Shown here: positions 34,688-42,834 of the stretch, in pieces
Layout: each line of letters starts with the position of its first letter
Numbering within the stretch: the first letter of the stretch is position 1
Assembly (NCBI RefSeq): GCF_006542275.1
Contig: NZ_CP041217.1
Location: 5,396,501 to 5,460,500, forward strand
DNA from: Saccharibacillus brassicae
GTDB taxonomy: Bacteria > Bacillota > Bacilli > Paenibacillales > Paenibacillaceae
Length of the DNA stretch: 64,000 bases
Direction: 5' to 3'
Notes under the pieces: model-generated
Database searches by the model: none
What the model was told of the DNA's origin: nothing
Seen by the model: only the letters and a program-made list of their open reading frames with translations
Made by a program: the position numbers and the translations under genes

Positions 34688-36379
34688 TTACTCGAACAGG
34701 TCGGTAACGGCGCCTTTCGAAGCGGAAGACACCTGTCTCGAATATTTGGCGAGCACGCCGGAGTTGACTTTGAACGGCGGCTGCACCCAAGCCTGTTTGC
34801 GGGCCGCCAACTCTTCATCTGTCACTTCGAACGTGATCTGCTGCGTCTCGCTGTCGATAACGACCGTGTCGCCGTTCTTCAGCAGTCCGATCGGTCCGCC
34901 TACCTGTGCTTCCGGCGAGACGTGCCCGACGACGAAGCCGTGCGAGCCGCCCGAGAACCGGCCGTCCGTAATAAGAGCTACCGCTCCGCCGAGTCCTTTG
35001 CCGACGATCAAAGCGGTCACGGACAGCATTTCCGGCATGCCGGGTCCGCCTTTCGGTCCGCAGTAACGAATGACGACGACGTCGCCTTTGTGGATTTGGT
35101 TTTGCAAAATGGCTTCCGTCGCTTCGGCTTCGCTGTCGTACACTTTGGCCGGTCCGACGAAGCGCTGGATCTTCATGCCGGACATTTTGGCGACGGCGCC
35201 TTCGGGAGCGAGGTTGCCTCGCAGCACGACGAGCGGTCCGTTCGGCTTCAACGGCTTGTCGAGCGGACGAATGATCGTCTGATCCGCTTGCAGCCCGGAC
35301 GCTTCGGCCAGATTCTCGGCAATCGTCTTGCCGGTTACGGTCAGGCAGTCTCCGTGCAGCAGTCCTTCGGCAAGCAGCAGCTTCATGACGCCGGGAATGC
35401 CCCCGATATCGTTCAGATCCTGCATGACGAACTGGCCGCTCGGCTTCAGGTCCGCCAGATGGGGAACGCGCAGACGGATTTCTTCGAAATCGTCCAGCGA
35501 CAGATCGACGCCGGCCGAGTGGGCAATCGCAAGCAGATGCAGGAACGCGTTGGTCGATCCGCCCAGAGCCATAACGACGGTAATCGCGTTCTCGAACGCT
35601 TTCTTCGTCATGATGTCACGCGGGTAGATCTCCTGCTCCAGCAGCGCGATAACCTGTTTGCCCGCTGCGGCACATTCCTCGGCTTTGCCCGGCGAAATCG
35701 CCGGCGTGGACGAAGAACCCGGCAGGGTCATGCCCATCGCTTCGGCCGCAGCCGCCATCGTGTTGGCCGTATACATACCGCCACATGCGCCGGGACCCGG
35801 ACATACGCTGCATTCGACTTTGTGCAGTTCTTCTTCCGTCATCTTGCCGTCGTGATACAGGCCGACCGCTTCGAAAGCGGTGACGATATCGACGTCTTTG
35901 CCGTCAAGCTTGCCAGGCTGGATCGTTCCGCCGTAGACATACACGGCAGGCACGTTCAGACGGCCAATCGCCATGAGGCAGGCCGGCGTATTCTTGTCGC
36001 AGCCGCCGATCGCCACGATTCCGTCGAACCGTTCCGCGCCCGTCACGATTTCGATCGAATCCGCAATGGCTTCCCGGCTCGGCAGCGAGAACAACATGCC
36101 TTCGTGGCCCATCGAGATGCCGTCGGATACCGTAATCGTATTGAAAATGAGCGGTGCGCCGCCGTTGTCGCGCGCGCCCTGCTTGGCATGGACAGCCAAG
36201 TCGTTAATATGCATATTACACGGAGTCACTTCGCTCCAGGTGCTGGCTACGCCGATCATCGGCTTCTTGAAATCTTCGTCCGTAAATCCGACCGCGCGAA
36301 GCATGGCTCTGTTCGGTACCCGATTGGCACCCTCGCTAATAACATGACTGCGAATCCGAAGATCTTTTCCGTTGGCCAT
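34688..36379 (-). CDS. ilvD: Dihydroxy-acid dehydratase
   Basis: Iron-sulfur enzyme of isoleucine and valine synthesis, turning dihydroxy acids to 2-oxo acids. The 563-aa protein has cysteine motifs [11 protein letters not shown] and [15 protein letters not shown] for the cluster, and the C-terminal [14 protein letters not shown]. The start ATG 36379 is 20 bases after the GntR-type gene, so the two form an operon. Other ilv genes are not nearby. Confidence 0.97.
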   Translation of the reverse strand: MANGKDLRIRSHVISEGANRVPNRAMLRAVGFTDEDFKKPMIGVASTWSEVTPCNMHINDLAVHAKQGARDNGGAPLIFNTITVSDGISMGHEGMLFSLPSREAIADSIEIVTGAERFDGIVAIGGCDKNTPACLMAIGRLNVPAVYVYGGTIQPGKLDGKDVDIVTAFEAVGLYHDGKMTEEELHKVECSVCPGPGACGGMYTANTMAAAAEAMGMTLPGSSSTPAISPGKAEECAAAGKQVIALLEQEIYPRDIMTKKAFENAITVVMALGGSTNAFLHLLAIAHSAGVDLSLDDFEEIRLRVPHLADLKPSGQFVMQDLNDIGGIPGVMKLLLAEGLLHGDCLTVTGKTIAENLAEASGLQADQTIIRPLDKPLKPNGPLVVLRGNLAPEGAVAKMSGMKIQRFVGPAKVYDSEAEATEAILQNQIHKGDVVVIRYCGPKGGPGMPEMLSVTALIVGKGLGGAVALITDGRFSGGSHGFVVGHVSPEAQVGGPIGLLKNGDTVVIDSETQQITFEVTDEELAARKQAWVQPPFKVNSGVLAKYSRQVSSASKGAVTDLFE

Positions 36380-36399
36380 TTCTTCTCACTCTTTTCCGT

Positions 36400-37074
36400 T
36401 TAGAGTAGCTCGTGCAGTTCTTGCATGGGACGAATAAAATTCCGCTTCATGATCTCTTGGGCCCGCTTGCCGTCGCGTTGTTCAAAAGCCTCGATAATCG
36501 CCGCATGTTCGTCGACCGAAGTCTGCGTCTCGGCGATCGGCTGTTTGAGAAACACGTACTTGAACCGCCGAATATGGATCTGCAGCGAAGCGCTGAACGA
36601 CGACACATAAGGATTGCGCGACAGTTCCACAATCAAGTTGTGAAACTGTTCGTCGACCTCCATCGCCAGATAGGCGTCGTCGCCGCGGATACAATCCGCA
36701 AAATCGAGATTGATCGCGCGCAGCCGCTTAATCTGCTCGGGCGTAATGACGGCTGCGGTCGTCTCCGCCGCAAGCGATTGCAGCGCCGCCATTGTGGAAT
36801 ACATGTTCAAAATGTCGCCGCGCTCGATCTCCGTCACTTTCGTTTCCTTGCCGGGATGCATCGAGACAAGTCCCTGCGCTTCAAGCAGCTGAAACGCTTC
36901 GCGAATCGGCGTCCGGCTGACCGCAAGCGATTCCGCCAACTCCGCGTCGATAATCTTCTCCCCCGGCTGCAGCGTACCGTCAATGATCCAACGTTGAATT
37001 TGCGAGAATGCCCTTTCTTTCGCGGACATCCGCACGGGCGAAACGAAATTTTTGGGTATCGGGATAATGATCAT
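36400..37074 (-). CDS. GntR-family regulator (FCD/FadR type)
   Basis: A DNA-binding regulator of about 224 aa. The winged-helix domain is at residues 20-90 (LAESLAVSRTPIREAFQLLE). The C-terminal helical FCD domain has the metal or acid ligand-binding pattern EVDEQFHNLIVEL and DEHAAIIEAF. Such proteins sense small organic acids. Directly upstream of ilvD, it could link branched-chain or sugar-acid metabolism. The start is uncertain: ATG 37074 or 37110, neither with a good ribosome site. Confidence 0.88.
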   Translation of the reverse strand: MIIIPIPKNFVSPVRMSAKERAFSQIQRWIIDGTLQPGEKIIDAELAESLAVSRTPIREAFQLLEAQGLVSMHPGKETKVTEIERGDILNMYSTMAALQSLAAETTAAVITPEQIKRLRAINLDFADCIRGDDAYLAMEVDEQFHNLIVELSRNPYVSSFSASLQIHIRRFKYVFLKQPIAETQTSVDEHAAIIEAFEQRDGKRAQEIMKRNFIRPMQELHELL

Positions 37075-37190
37075 CCTTACTTCATTCGTTATGTATGCAA
37101 TATATCGCATAAATATATGTAATGCAAGTACGGGTAAACAATAATGGGTTGAAAGAGTTGGGAGAATGAATTTGTATTTTCGCTAAACAA

Positions 37191-37221
37191 ATAACATTTT
37201 GAGGCATAAAGAATATATAAT
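37191..37221 (+). promoter_or_regulatory. Promoter-like element of the Excalibur gene
   Basis: ATAACA (37191-37196), 19 bases, then TATAAT (37216-37221). The same arrangement with identical spacing precedes the prophage paralogue at 42770-42800. Confidence 0.55.
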
Positions 37222-37266
37222 ACCTAAGGTAGATATAGAAACAGATTGCATAGAGGGGGAAAAGGG

Positions 37267-38121
37267 TTGAAGTGGCTTAAAATTTTGGGATGGATTTTCA
37301 TTCCGTATATCATGATTTGGTTTGTATGGAAAAGGTTTGGCGTTGTCAAAAGAACGGTCGGCGTCCTCTGGGCATTCTTTATTCTTCTCCTAACCGTTAC
37401 GCCAAAAGAGGCGGCCGTCGAACCGGTCACCGCAACAACATCCGTAAAAACGGAAGCGGTACAATCACAGCCGGCACAACCAGCCAAATCAAAATCGCTC
37501 GTCTCGGATATACCGAAGGCTGCAGCTAAGTCAGAGGTTCCCGTCGCAAAACAGGAAACTCCAAAAGAGCCGACCGCAGCTGAATGGCAGGCCAATCACA
37601 AAAAAATCGTAATGAACGAAACTCAAAGTTATATCGAGTTATCCGTCCGGCAGACTTTATCCAAAGACCGATACGAATCTGCCGTTGACGTCGTTAAGAC
37701 TTATGCAGACAAAATTGACGATGCAGACAAAGCTTCTTTTCAAAAACTGGCAGCAGCCGTTGAAGCGGACGACCTTGAAGGTGCAAAAAAGATTTATACT
37801 TCCATAGGAGGGGAATATTTTTCGGAACTTAAGGCTGCCACTCCAACCCCGATCATAAAGGAAGCTCCGAAAAAGGAACCAGCTGCTTCTCCGGCGCCTG
37901 CTCCTGTAAAAGAAAAGCAGCCGGAACCGAAGTCGGAACTGAAACCCGCCCCTGCAGCTGCCGCTGTTGAACCTGAACCCGAAGCTGCACCTGTTCCGGA
38001 CGTTTATTTCGCAAATTGCGACGCCGTTCGTGCGGCGGGAGCAGACCCGATTTATGAAGGTGATCCGGGTTACTCCCACAAATTGGACCGTGACAGAGAC
38101 GGTGTAGGCTGCGAAAAATAA
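37267..38121 (+). CDS. Membrane-anchored Excalibur-domain protein
   Basis: A 284-aa protein, start TTG 37267 by analogy with the paralogue at 42835 (both begin KWLKI) and supported by the GGGGG upstream. Residues 1-50 hold two hydrophobic spans (GWIFIPYIMIWFVW and GVLWAFFILLLTV). The middle (120-200) is helical with no known fold. A Pro/Ala/Glu/Lys-rich linker follows. The last 35 residues are an Excalibur calcium-binding-like domain: NCDAVRAAGADPIYEGDPGY, then DRDRDGVGCE. The domain is extracellular in relatives. It is outside the prophage. Confidence 0.85.
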   Translation: MKWLKILGWIFIPYIMIWFVWKRFGVVKRTVGVLWAFFILLLTVTPKEAAVEPVTATTSVKTEAVQSQPAQPAKSKSLVSDIPKAAAKSEVPVAKQETPKEPTAAEWQANHKKIVMNETQSYIELSVRQTLSKDRYESAVDVVKTYADKIDDADKASFQKLAAAVEADDLEGAKKIYTSIGGEYFSELKAATPTPIIKEAPKKEPAASPAPAPVKEKQPEPKSELKPAPAAAAVEPEPEAAPVPDVYFANCDAVRAAGADPIYEGDPGYSHKLDRDRDGVGCEK

Positions 38122-38124
38122 TAA

Positions 38125-38165
38125 AGAGATTCGCCGGCTGTGTGCCGAGCGGATCTCTCTTTTTG
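38125..38165 (+). terminator. Intrinsic terminator of the Excalibur gene
   Basis: Arms 38125-38134 and 38149-38158 with an inner CGG/CCG pairing, then T run on the plus strand. Confidence 0.82.
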
Positions 38166-38557
38166 TATGCTAAATTTCGGATGCTTTACTTAAAGCGGTT
38201 CAAAAATATCGTAAAATCAAGAACTCCCACCGCAAGCATCTTTTAAAGTATTATAAAGATAAATGTATTTATAGCGGAGAGCAATATTAAAAAGCTTAAC
38301 TCCTTATCTTTCGTTTCGACAAATAGTCCCCCTCTCACCAACTGCTCTTCTTTTACTGCTTCAAGTTGGGATTTAATCGCTTCTCAGTCTGTTCAGAAGC
38401 AATAAACGTACCTTCCAATTATACTGTATATCATGCCAATGGATCTCAGACACTTACTACCAGCAGCATATATAAGTGATTGTTATTATTCAGCTTATAA
38501 CACATGATATTACTTATACTCATCGCTCATAAGATGCGTACAAAAGGATGTGATCAA
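38166..38557. other. AT-rich intergenic region
   Basis: About 390 bases with low GC and no supported gene. The right part probably carries the promoter of the small membrane protein at 38558. No repeat or RNA gene was recognised. Confidence 0.4.
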
Positions 38558-38938
38558 ATGAAAAAAGGAAAAAAAACGATGCTGGCATTTGGAGTTTTGA
38601 TTGTATTGTTGCTTTTTTCAGGATTTCTTATAGCCCATTTCCAGCAAAATAATTCCCGTTCCATTCTTTCCGTTGAAGAGCTGGCAATTAACGAAGCTTC
38701 ACTGGACGAACATTCTTTATCTATTCGAGGCAGCATTTTGGCAAGCGCAAAAAGTTATAGAGGTTATCATTATACGATCAAACAAAACGATGCGTATATT
38801 CAGATTGAAGGAGGACTTGTTACTAAAAAATATCCAAGCGGAGATTTTAACATCACCATAGAGGATCCGGATTTGAAAAACGTTAAGGCGGTCTATATTA
38901 AAAGCAAAAATCGAGAAAAGCATGTTGGTCCGTTTTGA
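38558..38938 (+). CDS. Small membrane-anchored exported protein
   Basis: A 126-aa protein with a basic start and hydrophobic residues 8-27 (MLAFGVLIVLLLFSGFLIAHF in part), then a soluble beta-rich extracytoplasmic domain of about 95 residues. The ATG at 38558 follows an AAGGATGTGA site; the frame from 38504 lacks one. Codon use is AT-rich, unlike the chromosomal neighbours, hinting at recent arrival. No family was recognised. Confidence 0.65.
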   Translation: MKKGKKTMLAFGVLIVLLLFSGFLIAHFQQNNSRSILSVEELAINEASLDEHSLSIRGSILASAKSYRGYHYTIKQNDAYIQIEGGLVTKKYPSGDFNITIEDPDLKNVKAVYIKSKNREKHVGPF

Positions 38939-39301
38939 TCTTCTGCTCCTTTTCTTTCACATGTGCGATTGAAACGGATGCAGTTGCTAGAACTGATCCG
39001 TCTCGCTGATCCGCGAAAGGCTGATGCCGCAGCCTACCATCTTTAGACAAACATTTTGCCCGCTTGCTTTTGTATCGAAAAGCTTTGTTCAATAGATGTT
39101 TTCGGTGACGTGTACAGTTACGTCACCAAAAAAATCGAAAGACGTGGTATAGACAATTTTAGCGCATATTTAAATCAATAACTCGAATGCTTCTTTTCCC
39201 GTGGTCAAAATGTGGTCACGAGTTACATAAGATAACGCAAAAAAAGCCGCAGCAAGAATGTGCGGAAAGCACAATCCTTGCTGCGGCTGGGATTACGAAT
39301 T
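38939..39301. other. Non-coding region before the prophage junction
   Basis: No supported gene. It contains an eight-base inverted repeat at 39104-39127 of unknown role and the glnA terminator at 39239-39288. Confidence 0.5.
39239..39288 (-). terminator. Original glnA terminator
   Basis: A 19-base near-perfect stem (39245-39263 with 39269-39288), then seven T on the minus strand. It lies just beyond the stop of the displaced glnA end. Confidence 0.88.
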
Positions 39302-39349
39302 CTAGTAAAGCGTCATATACTGATCGCGTTCCCACTGGTGGACCTGCGT
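39302..39349 (-). pseudogene. glnA: Displaced 3' end of glnA (prophage attachment site side)
   Basis: The last 16 codons encode RTQVHQWERDQYMTLY and a stop, matching the C-terminus of Bacillus-type glutamine synthetase (RTQVHPWEREQYMSQY). Upstream in frame (39350 to about 39400) the similarity stops at once, and no other glnA sequence is present in the window. Together with the downstream terminator this is the 3' tip left behind when an element recombined into glnA. The intact gene should lie past the right edge on the minus strand. Confidence 0.78.
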
Positions 39350-39350
39350 A
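39306..39350. other. Candidate prophage attachment site (attR-like)
   Basis: The att core should lie in the glnA-derived sequence, because the similarity to glnA ends at about 39350. The exact core needs the other junction, which is outside the window. Confidence 0.6.
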
Positions 39351-39460
39351 CGGTTTATGTTCCCTGCTTTCAAACCGTATTGTATTATGCCTAAAATGCT
39401 TGTTTTATAGGGATGTATTCAATTTCACTTTTCATTTTGTATCATATCATTTCAAACCTT

Positions 39461-39491
39461 TGTGGGCATCATGTGGGCACTTTTGTGGGCA
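39461..39491 (+). repeat. Three TGTGGGCA direct repeats
   Basis: Copies at 39461-39468, 39472-39479 and 39484-39491, spaced 11-12 bases, about 110 bases inside the junction. This placement suits arm-type integrase binding sites. Confidence 0.55.
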
Positions 39492-39623
39492 CCCAAATGA
39501 TCCTAGTATAATAGAAGGAAACCTTCTCCAGAGTTCGATATCTGGGGCAGGTTTCTTCTCTTCTATTTATAAGTTCAGAATATGGTCAGCGTATAATCAC
39601 GCATTCTGAGAGGAGAAAATAAG

Positions 39624-39893
39624 ATGAACGAAACTCAAAACCCAACTAATTTCGAATTTTTTAAAAAGGTGATGAGCGATCGCCTGAACTGGATCGAAGG
39701 AGATGACTCATTCAAGCGGAGAGAGGCGTCAGAAATCTTAGCGCTCTATTTGGAAAACTTTCTTCATGTCGTCGATCAAGACGAGCACGACATCTGGCCG
39801 GCGCAATCACAAAAAGACGCGTACATCGTCGAGTGCACGCGCGCCTACATGGAGGCTTATCAAGAATATATCAAAGAAATACGCAAATATTAG
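39624..39893 (+). CDS. Small acidic prophage protein of unknown function
   Basis: An 89-aa acidic helical protein with GAGAGGAG before its ATG. There are no recognised motifs, no membrane segment and no cysteine. It is the first gene inside the prophage junction. Confidence 0.7.
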   Translation: MNETQNPTNFEFFKKVMSDRLNWIEGDDSFKRREASEILALYLENFLHVVDQDEHDIWPAQSQKDAYIVECTRAYMEAYQEYIKEIRKY

Positions 39894-39961
39894 ATAGCCA
39901 CCCCCCCTCTATTTTGGTAAACTCTCACCAATGAAGCCCAACAGAATTCAGGAGGGGAATC

Positions 39962-40369
39962 GTGCTCTTTCTTATTATCGGCGTCGTGCTCGCACTATAT
40001 TTCAGCGTACTATTGGCAAGGCAGATTAAAGCAAAGCAATGGAAAGTCGCCCGCCTCTCCGCCGTCATTGTTACAGCCGGGTTGGCAGGCATTGTCACGG
40101 GGTTGGTTATGCTTTCAAGTTCCGGAGATTCACATTCCGGAGAAATCACATTAGAAGAGTACGATCAGATACAAATAGGCATGACATATAAAGAAGTTGT
40201 TGATATTATCGGCGCACCTGGGAAAAAGACCGACGTCGTCAAAACTGAAAGCGGAGAAACAGGAGTGACGAATTACATTTTTGAAAGAAATGACGGGTCA
40301 AAGCCTGACGTTACGCTATATTTCAAAGACGACGAACTGATCATTAAATCCCAAATGCTTTTCAAATAA
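39962..40369 (+). CDS. Membrane-anchored SmpA/BamE-like protein
   Basis: A 135-aa protein starting GTG 39962 behind AGGAGGGG. Residues 2-50 hold two hydrophobic spans. The exported domain has YDQIQIGMTYKEVVDIIG APGKK and a second matching strand set, the repeated-helix-sheet pattern of SmpA/BamE and beta-lactamase-inhibitor-like folds. Such domains bind proteins at the cell surface. The similarity is by motif (IQIGMTYKEV); function in the phage is unknown. Confidence 0.7.
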   Translation: MLFLIIGVVLALYFSVLLARQIKAKQWKVARLSAVIVTAGLAGIVTGLVMLSSSGDSHSGEITLEEYDQIQIGMTYKEVVDIIGAPGKKTDVVKTESGETGVTNYIFERNDGSKPDVTLYFKDDELIIKSQMLFK

Positions 40370-40406
40370 AAAAGCTCCGTTCGGCAACGCGCCGGCGGAG
40401 CTTTTT
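40369..40406. terminator. Bidirectional terminator
   Basis: Arms 40369-40379 and 40396-40406 with A and T ends, between convergent genes 39962 and 40405. Confidence 0.85.
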
Positions 40407-40671
40407 AATGGTCCGTCCAGTACTCGATTCCGGATCCCGAGCGTTCCTCGCGGAATTCATCCCGCGGAACTTTGTTTGTCAGTCGAATAGACTTCTCCCC
40501 GCCTCGCGGCTCCCAATCCACATATCCTTCCTCGCGCAGCTCCACGAGTGCCGCACGGATCGCATCGAGACTTCGTCCAGTCCGGACTAGTAGCTCATGC
40601 TGCGTCGGCGCACGCCCGTACGATGTCCAGTGCGCACGCAAGACACGATATACCTTATCCTTTGTATCCAT
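40405..40671 (-). CDS. Small winged-helix regulator
   Basis: An 88-aa DNA-binding protein with a helix-turn-helix resembling the LexA N-terminus (YGRAPTQHELLVRTGRSLDA, then VELREEGYVDW). No catalytic domain follows. The start is ATG 40671 with AAGGGTGA upstream; a longer frame to 40803 crosses the promoter. It is divergent from the 40768 operon and next to a palindrome at 40717-40732, so it probably represses both itself and that operon. Confidence 0.75.
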   Translation of the reverse strand: MDTKDKVYRVLRAHWTSYGRAPTQHELLVRTGRSLDAIRAALVELREEGYVDWEPRGGEKSIRLTNKVPRDEFREERSGSGIEYWTDH

Positions 40672-40716
40672 AAGATCACCCTTCAATATTTTAACACAAC
40701 GTTCCCCTTTCGTTCG

Positions 40717-40746
40717 CTTAACATTTGTTAAGTTATATTGTATAAT
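40717..40746 (+). promoter_or_regulatory. Promoter with palindromic operator of the 40768 operon
   Basis: TTAACA (40718-40723) and TATAAT (40741-40746) are 17 bases apart. A perfect seven-base-arm palindrome, CTTAACATTTGTTAAG (40717-40732), covers the -35, so a bound regulator would block it. Confidence 0.75.
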
Positions 40747-40767
40747 AAAAATATCAAATGAGGGGAA

Positions 40768-41124
40768 GTGATCGGGATGAACGTAATCAGCAGCCAACGC
40801 CACATCGATTGGGAGATTGTAACAAGTAAAGAGGAATCGGTTCGTGGCGCTGGTGAGGTTACCCTCCCGGTTGTCCTTGTCGGAGAATACAACGGTTCCC
40901 CGCTTTACGTACTAGTCGATGGCCATCATACACGCGAGGCAGCAAAGGAAGTTGGAGTAGCGGTTGTTTTCGAAGAAATGAGTCGAGCTGATGCCGGCGT
41001 TAGCTACGATGCCGATCTGACTCAAGCGCTCGAAGAAAAGTATATGGGCAGCGACTACTATTGGATTACTGGAGATCGTGTTGAGCGGGACATCATCGAC
41101 GAAGAATGGGAGCTGATGAAATGA
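40768..41124 (+). CDS. ParB/sulfiredoxin-like domain protein
   Basis: A 118-aa protein (GTG 40768, or ATG 40777 three codons on). VVLVGEYNGSPLYVLVDGHHTREAAKEVGV matches the ParB-N/sulfiredoxin-like core with the GHHR/T motif. Such domains bind nucleotides (CTP or ATP) or DNA. No helix-turn-helix follows, so it is unlikely to be a partition protein. It starts a three-gene unit joined by ATGA overlaps. Confidence 0.72.
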   Translation: MIGMNVISSQRHIDWEIVTSKEESVRGAGEVTLPVVLVGEYNGSPLYVLVDGHHTREAAKEVGVAVVFEEMSRADAGVSYDADLTQALEEKYMGSDYYWITGDRVERDIIDEEWELMK

Positions 41125-41447
41125 ATAACCAATGGATAGGCAGCGGACTCTGGTCCGGATGGAAGATCACAACCGACCACGCGGCCAGTAGCCACGGACA
41201 GCCCGTGCTTGTTGCGCCTGATGGTAAAGCATACGGACCCGGCGACATTGCCGCTCCCCGCCCCCTTCTCCGTGCTGCTGACGTGGCTCGCGAGCTTGGG
41301 GTTAGTCGACCGGCAGTGTCGCAGTTACGAGATGCCGCCCGGAAGCCGGAATATCGAGGCTCCTTTCCAACCGAAGTCTCTGAGGGTCTTTGGGATCCGG
41401 ATGCAATCAAGGCTTACCGAATTCAACGCGAGGCGACTGCGGAATGA
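41121..41447 (+). CDS. Helix-turn-helix phage protein
   Basis: A 108-aa protein beginning at the ATGA overlap with the previous gene (ATG 41121). The middle has DVARELGVSRPAVSQLRDAA, a helix-turn-helix like that of terminase small subunits or excisionase-type proteins. It is coupled at both ends by ATGA overlaps. The role is unknown; DNA-binding is inferred. Confidence 0.72.
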   Translation: MNNQWIGSGLWSGWKITTDHAASSHGQPVLVAPDGKAYGPGDIAAPRPLLRAADVARELGVSRPAVSQLRDAARKPEYRGSFPTEVSEGLWDPDAIKAYRIQREATAE

Positions 41448-41905
41448 TTCGGAACTGTGTCATCTGCGGAACTGCCTTTAAGGCTTCTCCAAGCGATCGG
41501 AAATCTACCTGCGGCGATCTGGCATGCCGCAGTGAGCGCGCTCGTCGAGCAAGATTGGGACGAGGTATGCCGTGGAACAATGAGAGCCGGCAACGACTGG
41601 CTGCACGAGGCAAGACGCCTAACTTACAAAAAGGGACGGCTGCCGCTCAGCAAAGCCCAATCGCCGGTCCTTTTGAGACACACCGCGATGCTCTGATCTG
41701 GACGATACGATCGCCTGACGGTGTAGAGCATACGGTGCGTAATCTGAGCCTCTGGCTGCGCGAGCATGCTGATCTGCTGGACGGGACACCGGAGCAAGCG
41801 CGGGCCGGGCTTATGCAGGTGAAGCGATCAATGGAAGGCAAGACCAAGCGGCCGGTCGGCTCCTGGAAAGGTTGGCGACTCATTGACTGGCAAGAACCTG
41901 AGTGA
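41444..41905 (+). CDS. Zinc-ribbon protein with a homing-endonuclease-associated-type domain
   Basis: A 153-aa protein starting in an ATGA overlap at 41444. The N-terminus has a zinc-ribbon-like CVICGTAF then CGDLACRSER. The C-terminal stretch SPDGVEHTVRNLSLWLREHA and the terminal GSWKGWRLIDW resemble modules seen in phage DNA-binding and HNH-associated proteins. No HNH catalytic motif is visible. It probably binds DNA or RNA with the upstream helix-turn-helix protein. Confidence 0.65.
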   Translation: MIRNCVICGTAFKASPSDRKSTCGDLACRSERARRARLGRGMPWNNESRQRLAARGKTPNLQKGTAAAQQSPIAGPFETHRDALIWTIRSPDGVEHTVRNLSLWLREHADLLDGTPEQARAGLMQVKRSMEGKTKRPVGSWKGWRLIDWQEPE

Positions 41906-41907
41906 GC

Positions 41908-41945
41908 AAAATCCTACCACAGAATCAAATCTGGGTAGGATTTTT
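41908..41945. terminator. Bidirectional terminator
   Basis: Arms 41908-41918 and 41934-41944 flank an inner hairpin, with A and T ends, between convergent units. Confidence 0.85.
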
Positions 41946-41958
41946 GATTTAACCTCAT

Positions 41959-42663
41959 TTAAGGGATTCTTCGAATTTCCCTTTTGATAATTTTCTTTTT
42001 TTTATGAGGATTTTTAAAATCTATGATTCTCCAAAAGCCATCAGCTATATATATTCCCATCCTCCCTCTCTTTTTTACTACTCCAGATTTTAAATGTCCA
42101 ATAATTGCTTTTGTTATTTTAGTTTGAATAAGGAATGGAATAGTGAAGAATTGAAGAACCTCTTTCCAGCTAAACTCAAAAACAAAAACAATGACAGAAA
42201 ACAAAATCCAATAAAATACATCTAGGTATTCTAAAAGAACTCGGCTTGCTGAAATCAGGTCGCTATTATGCCTTTCTCGCAGCACAAAGATGCAAGTTAC
42301 CGCACTAATTCCGAATAATATGACTGCTATAAAAACAAGTTCTTGAATTAAAGTGAAAGTAGATGGATTAAATGAAATCATTGAGAGAACAATAACTACT
42401 ATGCCTACCGGAAGGATGAATATATGATAGAAAGATTTAAGATATAAGAAGTCTTTTTTTCTAACATGTACAAAATACAGGCTCATTATCACGGTATAAA
42501 TTCCAATCGAGACTACCATCCACGGTGAATTGTGAAACTCTGTTTTAATTCTTTCAAAATTCTCACCAAATAAATTAATCGCAGCCAAAACGAGAATAAG
42601 AAGCACTGCTAAATAACTAATAACAATTAAAGCAGCTAGAGCGATAGCCTTGATTTTCTTCAT
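41959..42663 (-). CDS. Polytopic membrane protein (prophage accessory)
   Basis: A 234-aa protein with five or so transmembrane segments (near 8-30, 48-66, 80-97, 103-125 and 148-165) and a basic C-terminal tail (KKKKIIKREIRR). AAGGAGG precedes the ATG. Codon use is much more AT-rich than the tail genes, the mark of a late-acquired lysogenic-conversion gene. No family was recognised; superinfection exclusion is possible but unproven. Confidence 0.65.
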   Translation of the reverse strand: MKKIKAIALAALIVISYLAVLLILVLAAINLFGENFERIKTEFHNSPWMVVSIGIYTVIMSLYFVHVRKKDFLYLKSFYHIFILPVGIVVIVLSMISFNPSTFTLIQELVFIAVILFGISAVTCIFVLRERHNSDLISASRVLLEYLDVFYWILFSVIVFVFEFSWKEVLQFFTIPFLIQTKITKAIIGHLKSGVVKKRGRMGIYIADGFWRIIDFKNPHKKKKIIKREIRRIP

Positions 42664-42769
42664 CCAATCCTCCTTAGAATTTCATTTATATATCTTCATA
42701 TACATTTTCTCTCAAAGAAAGTGATTTAGCAAATATAAAGGTCTTTTCTCCTTTTGAAGACGTATAAGA

Positions 42770-42800
42770 ATAACAAATTAAGGAAACATGACGATATAAT
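42770..42800 (+). promoter_or_regulatory. Promoter-like element of the NucB-Excalibur gene
   Basis: ATAACA (42770-42775), 19 bases, TATAAT (42795-42800), matching the element before the chromosomal Excalibur gene. Confidence 0.55.
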
Positions 42801-42834
42801 AATTAGATACATATTATAGAGGGGGAACAACGAA

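Noticed and set aside
39104-39127. Eight-base inverted repeat near the prophage junction, considered as a terminator or att core
   Set aside because: There is no T run in either useful direction, and it lies outside the glnA-derived segment.
39187-39609. A 140-codon plus-strand frame across the prophage junction
   Set aside because: It runs through the glnA terminator hairpin and the antisense of the glnA end, with no ribosome site.
39366-42663. Integrase or excisionase gene near this junction
   Set aside because: No tyrosine or serine recombinase motif was found here; the integrase is expected near the other end.
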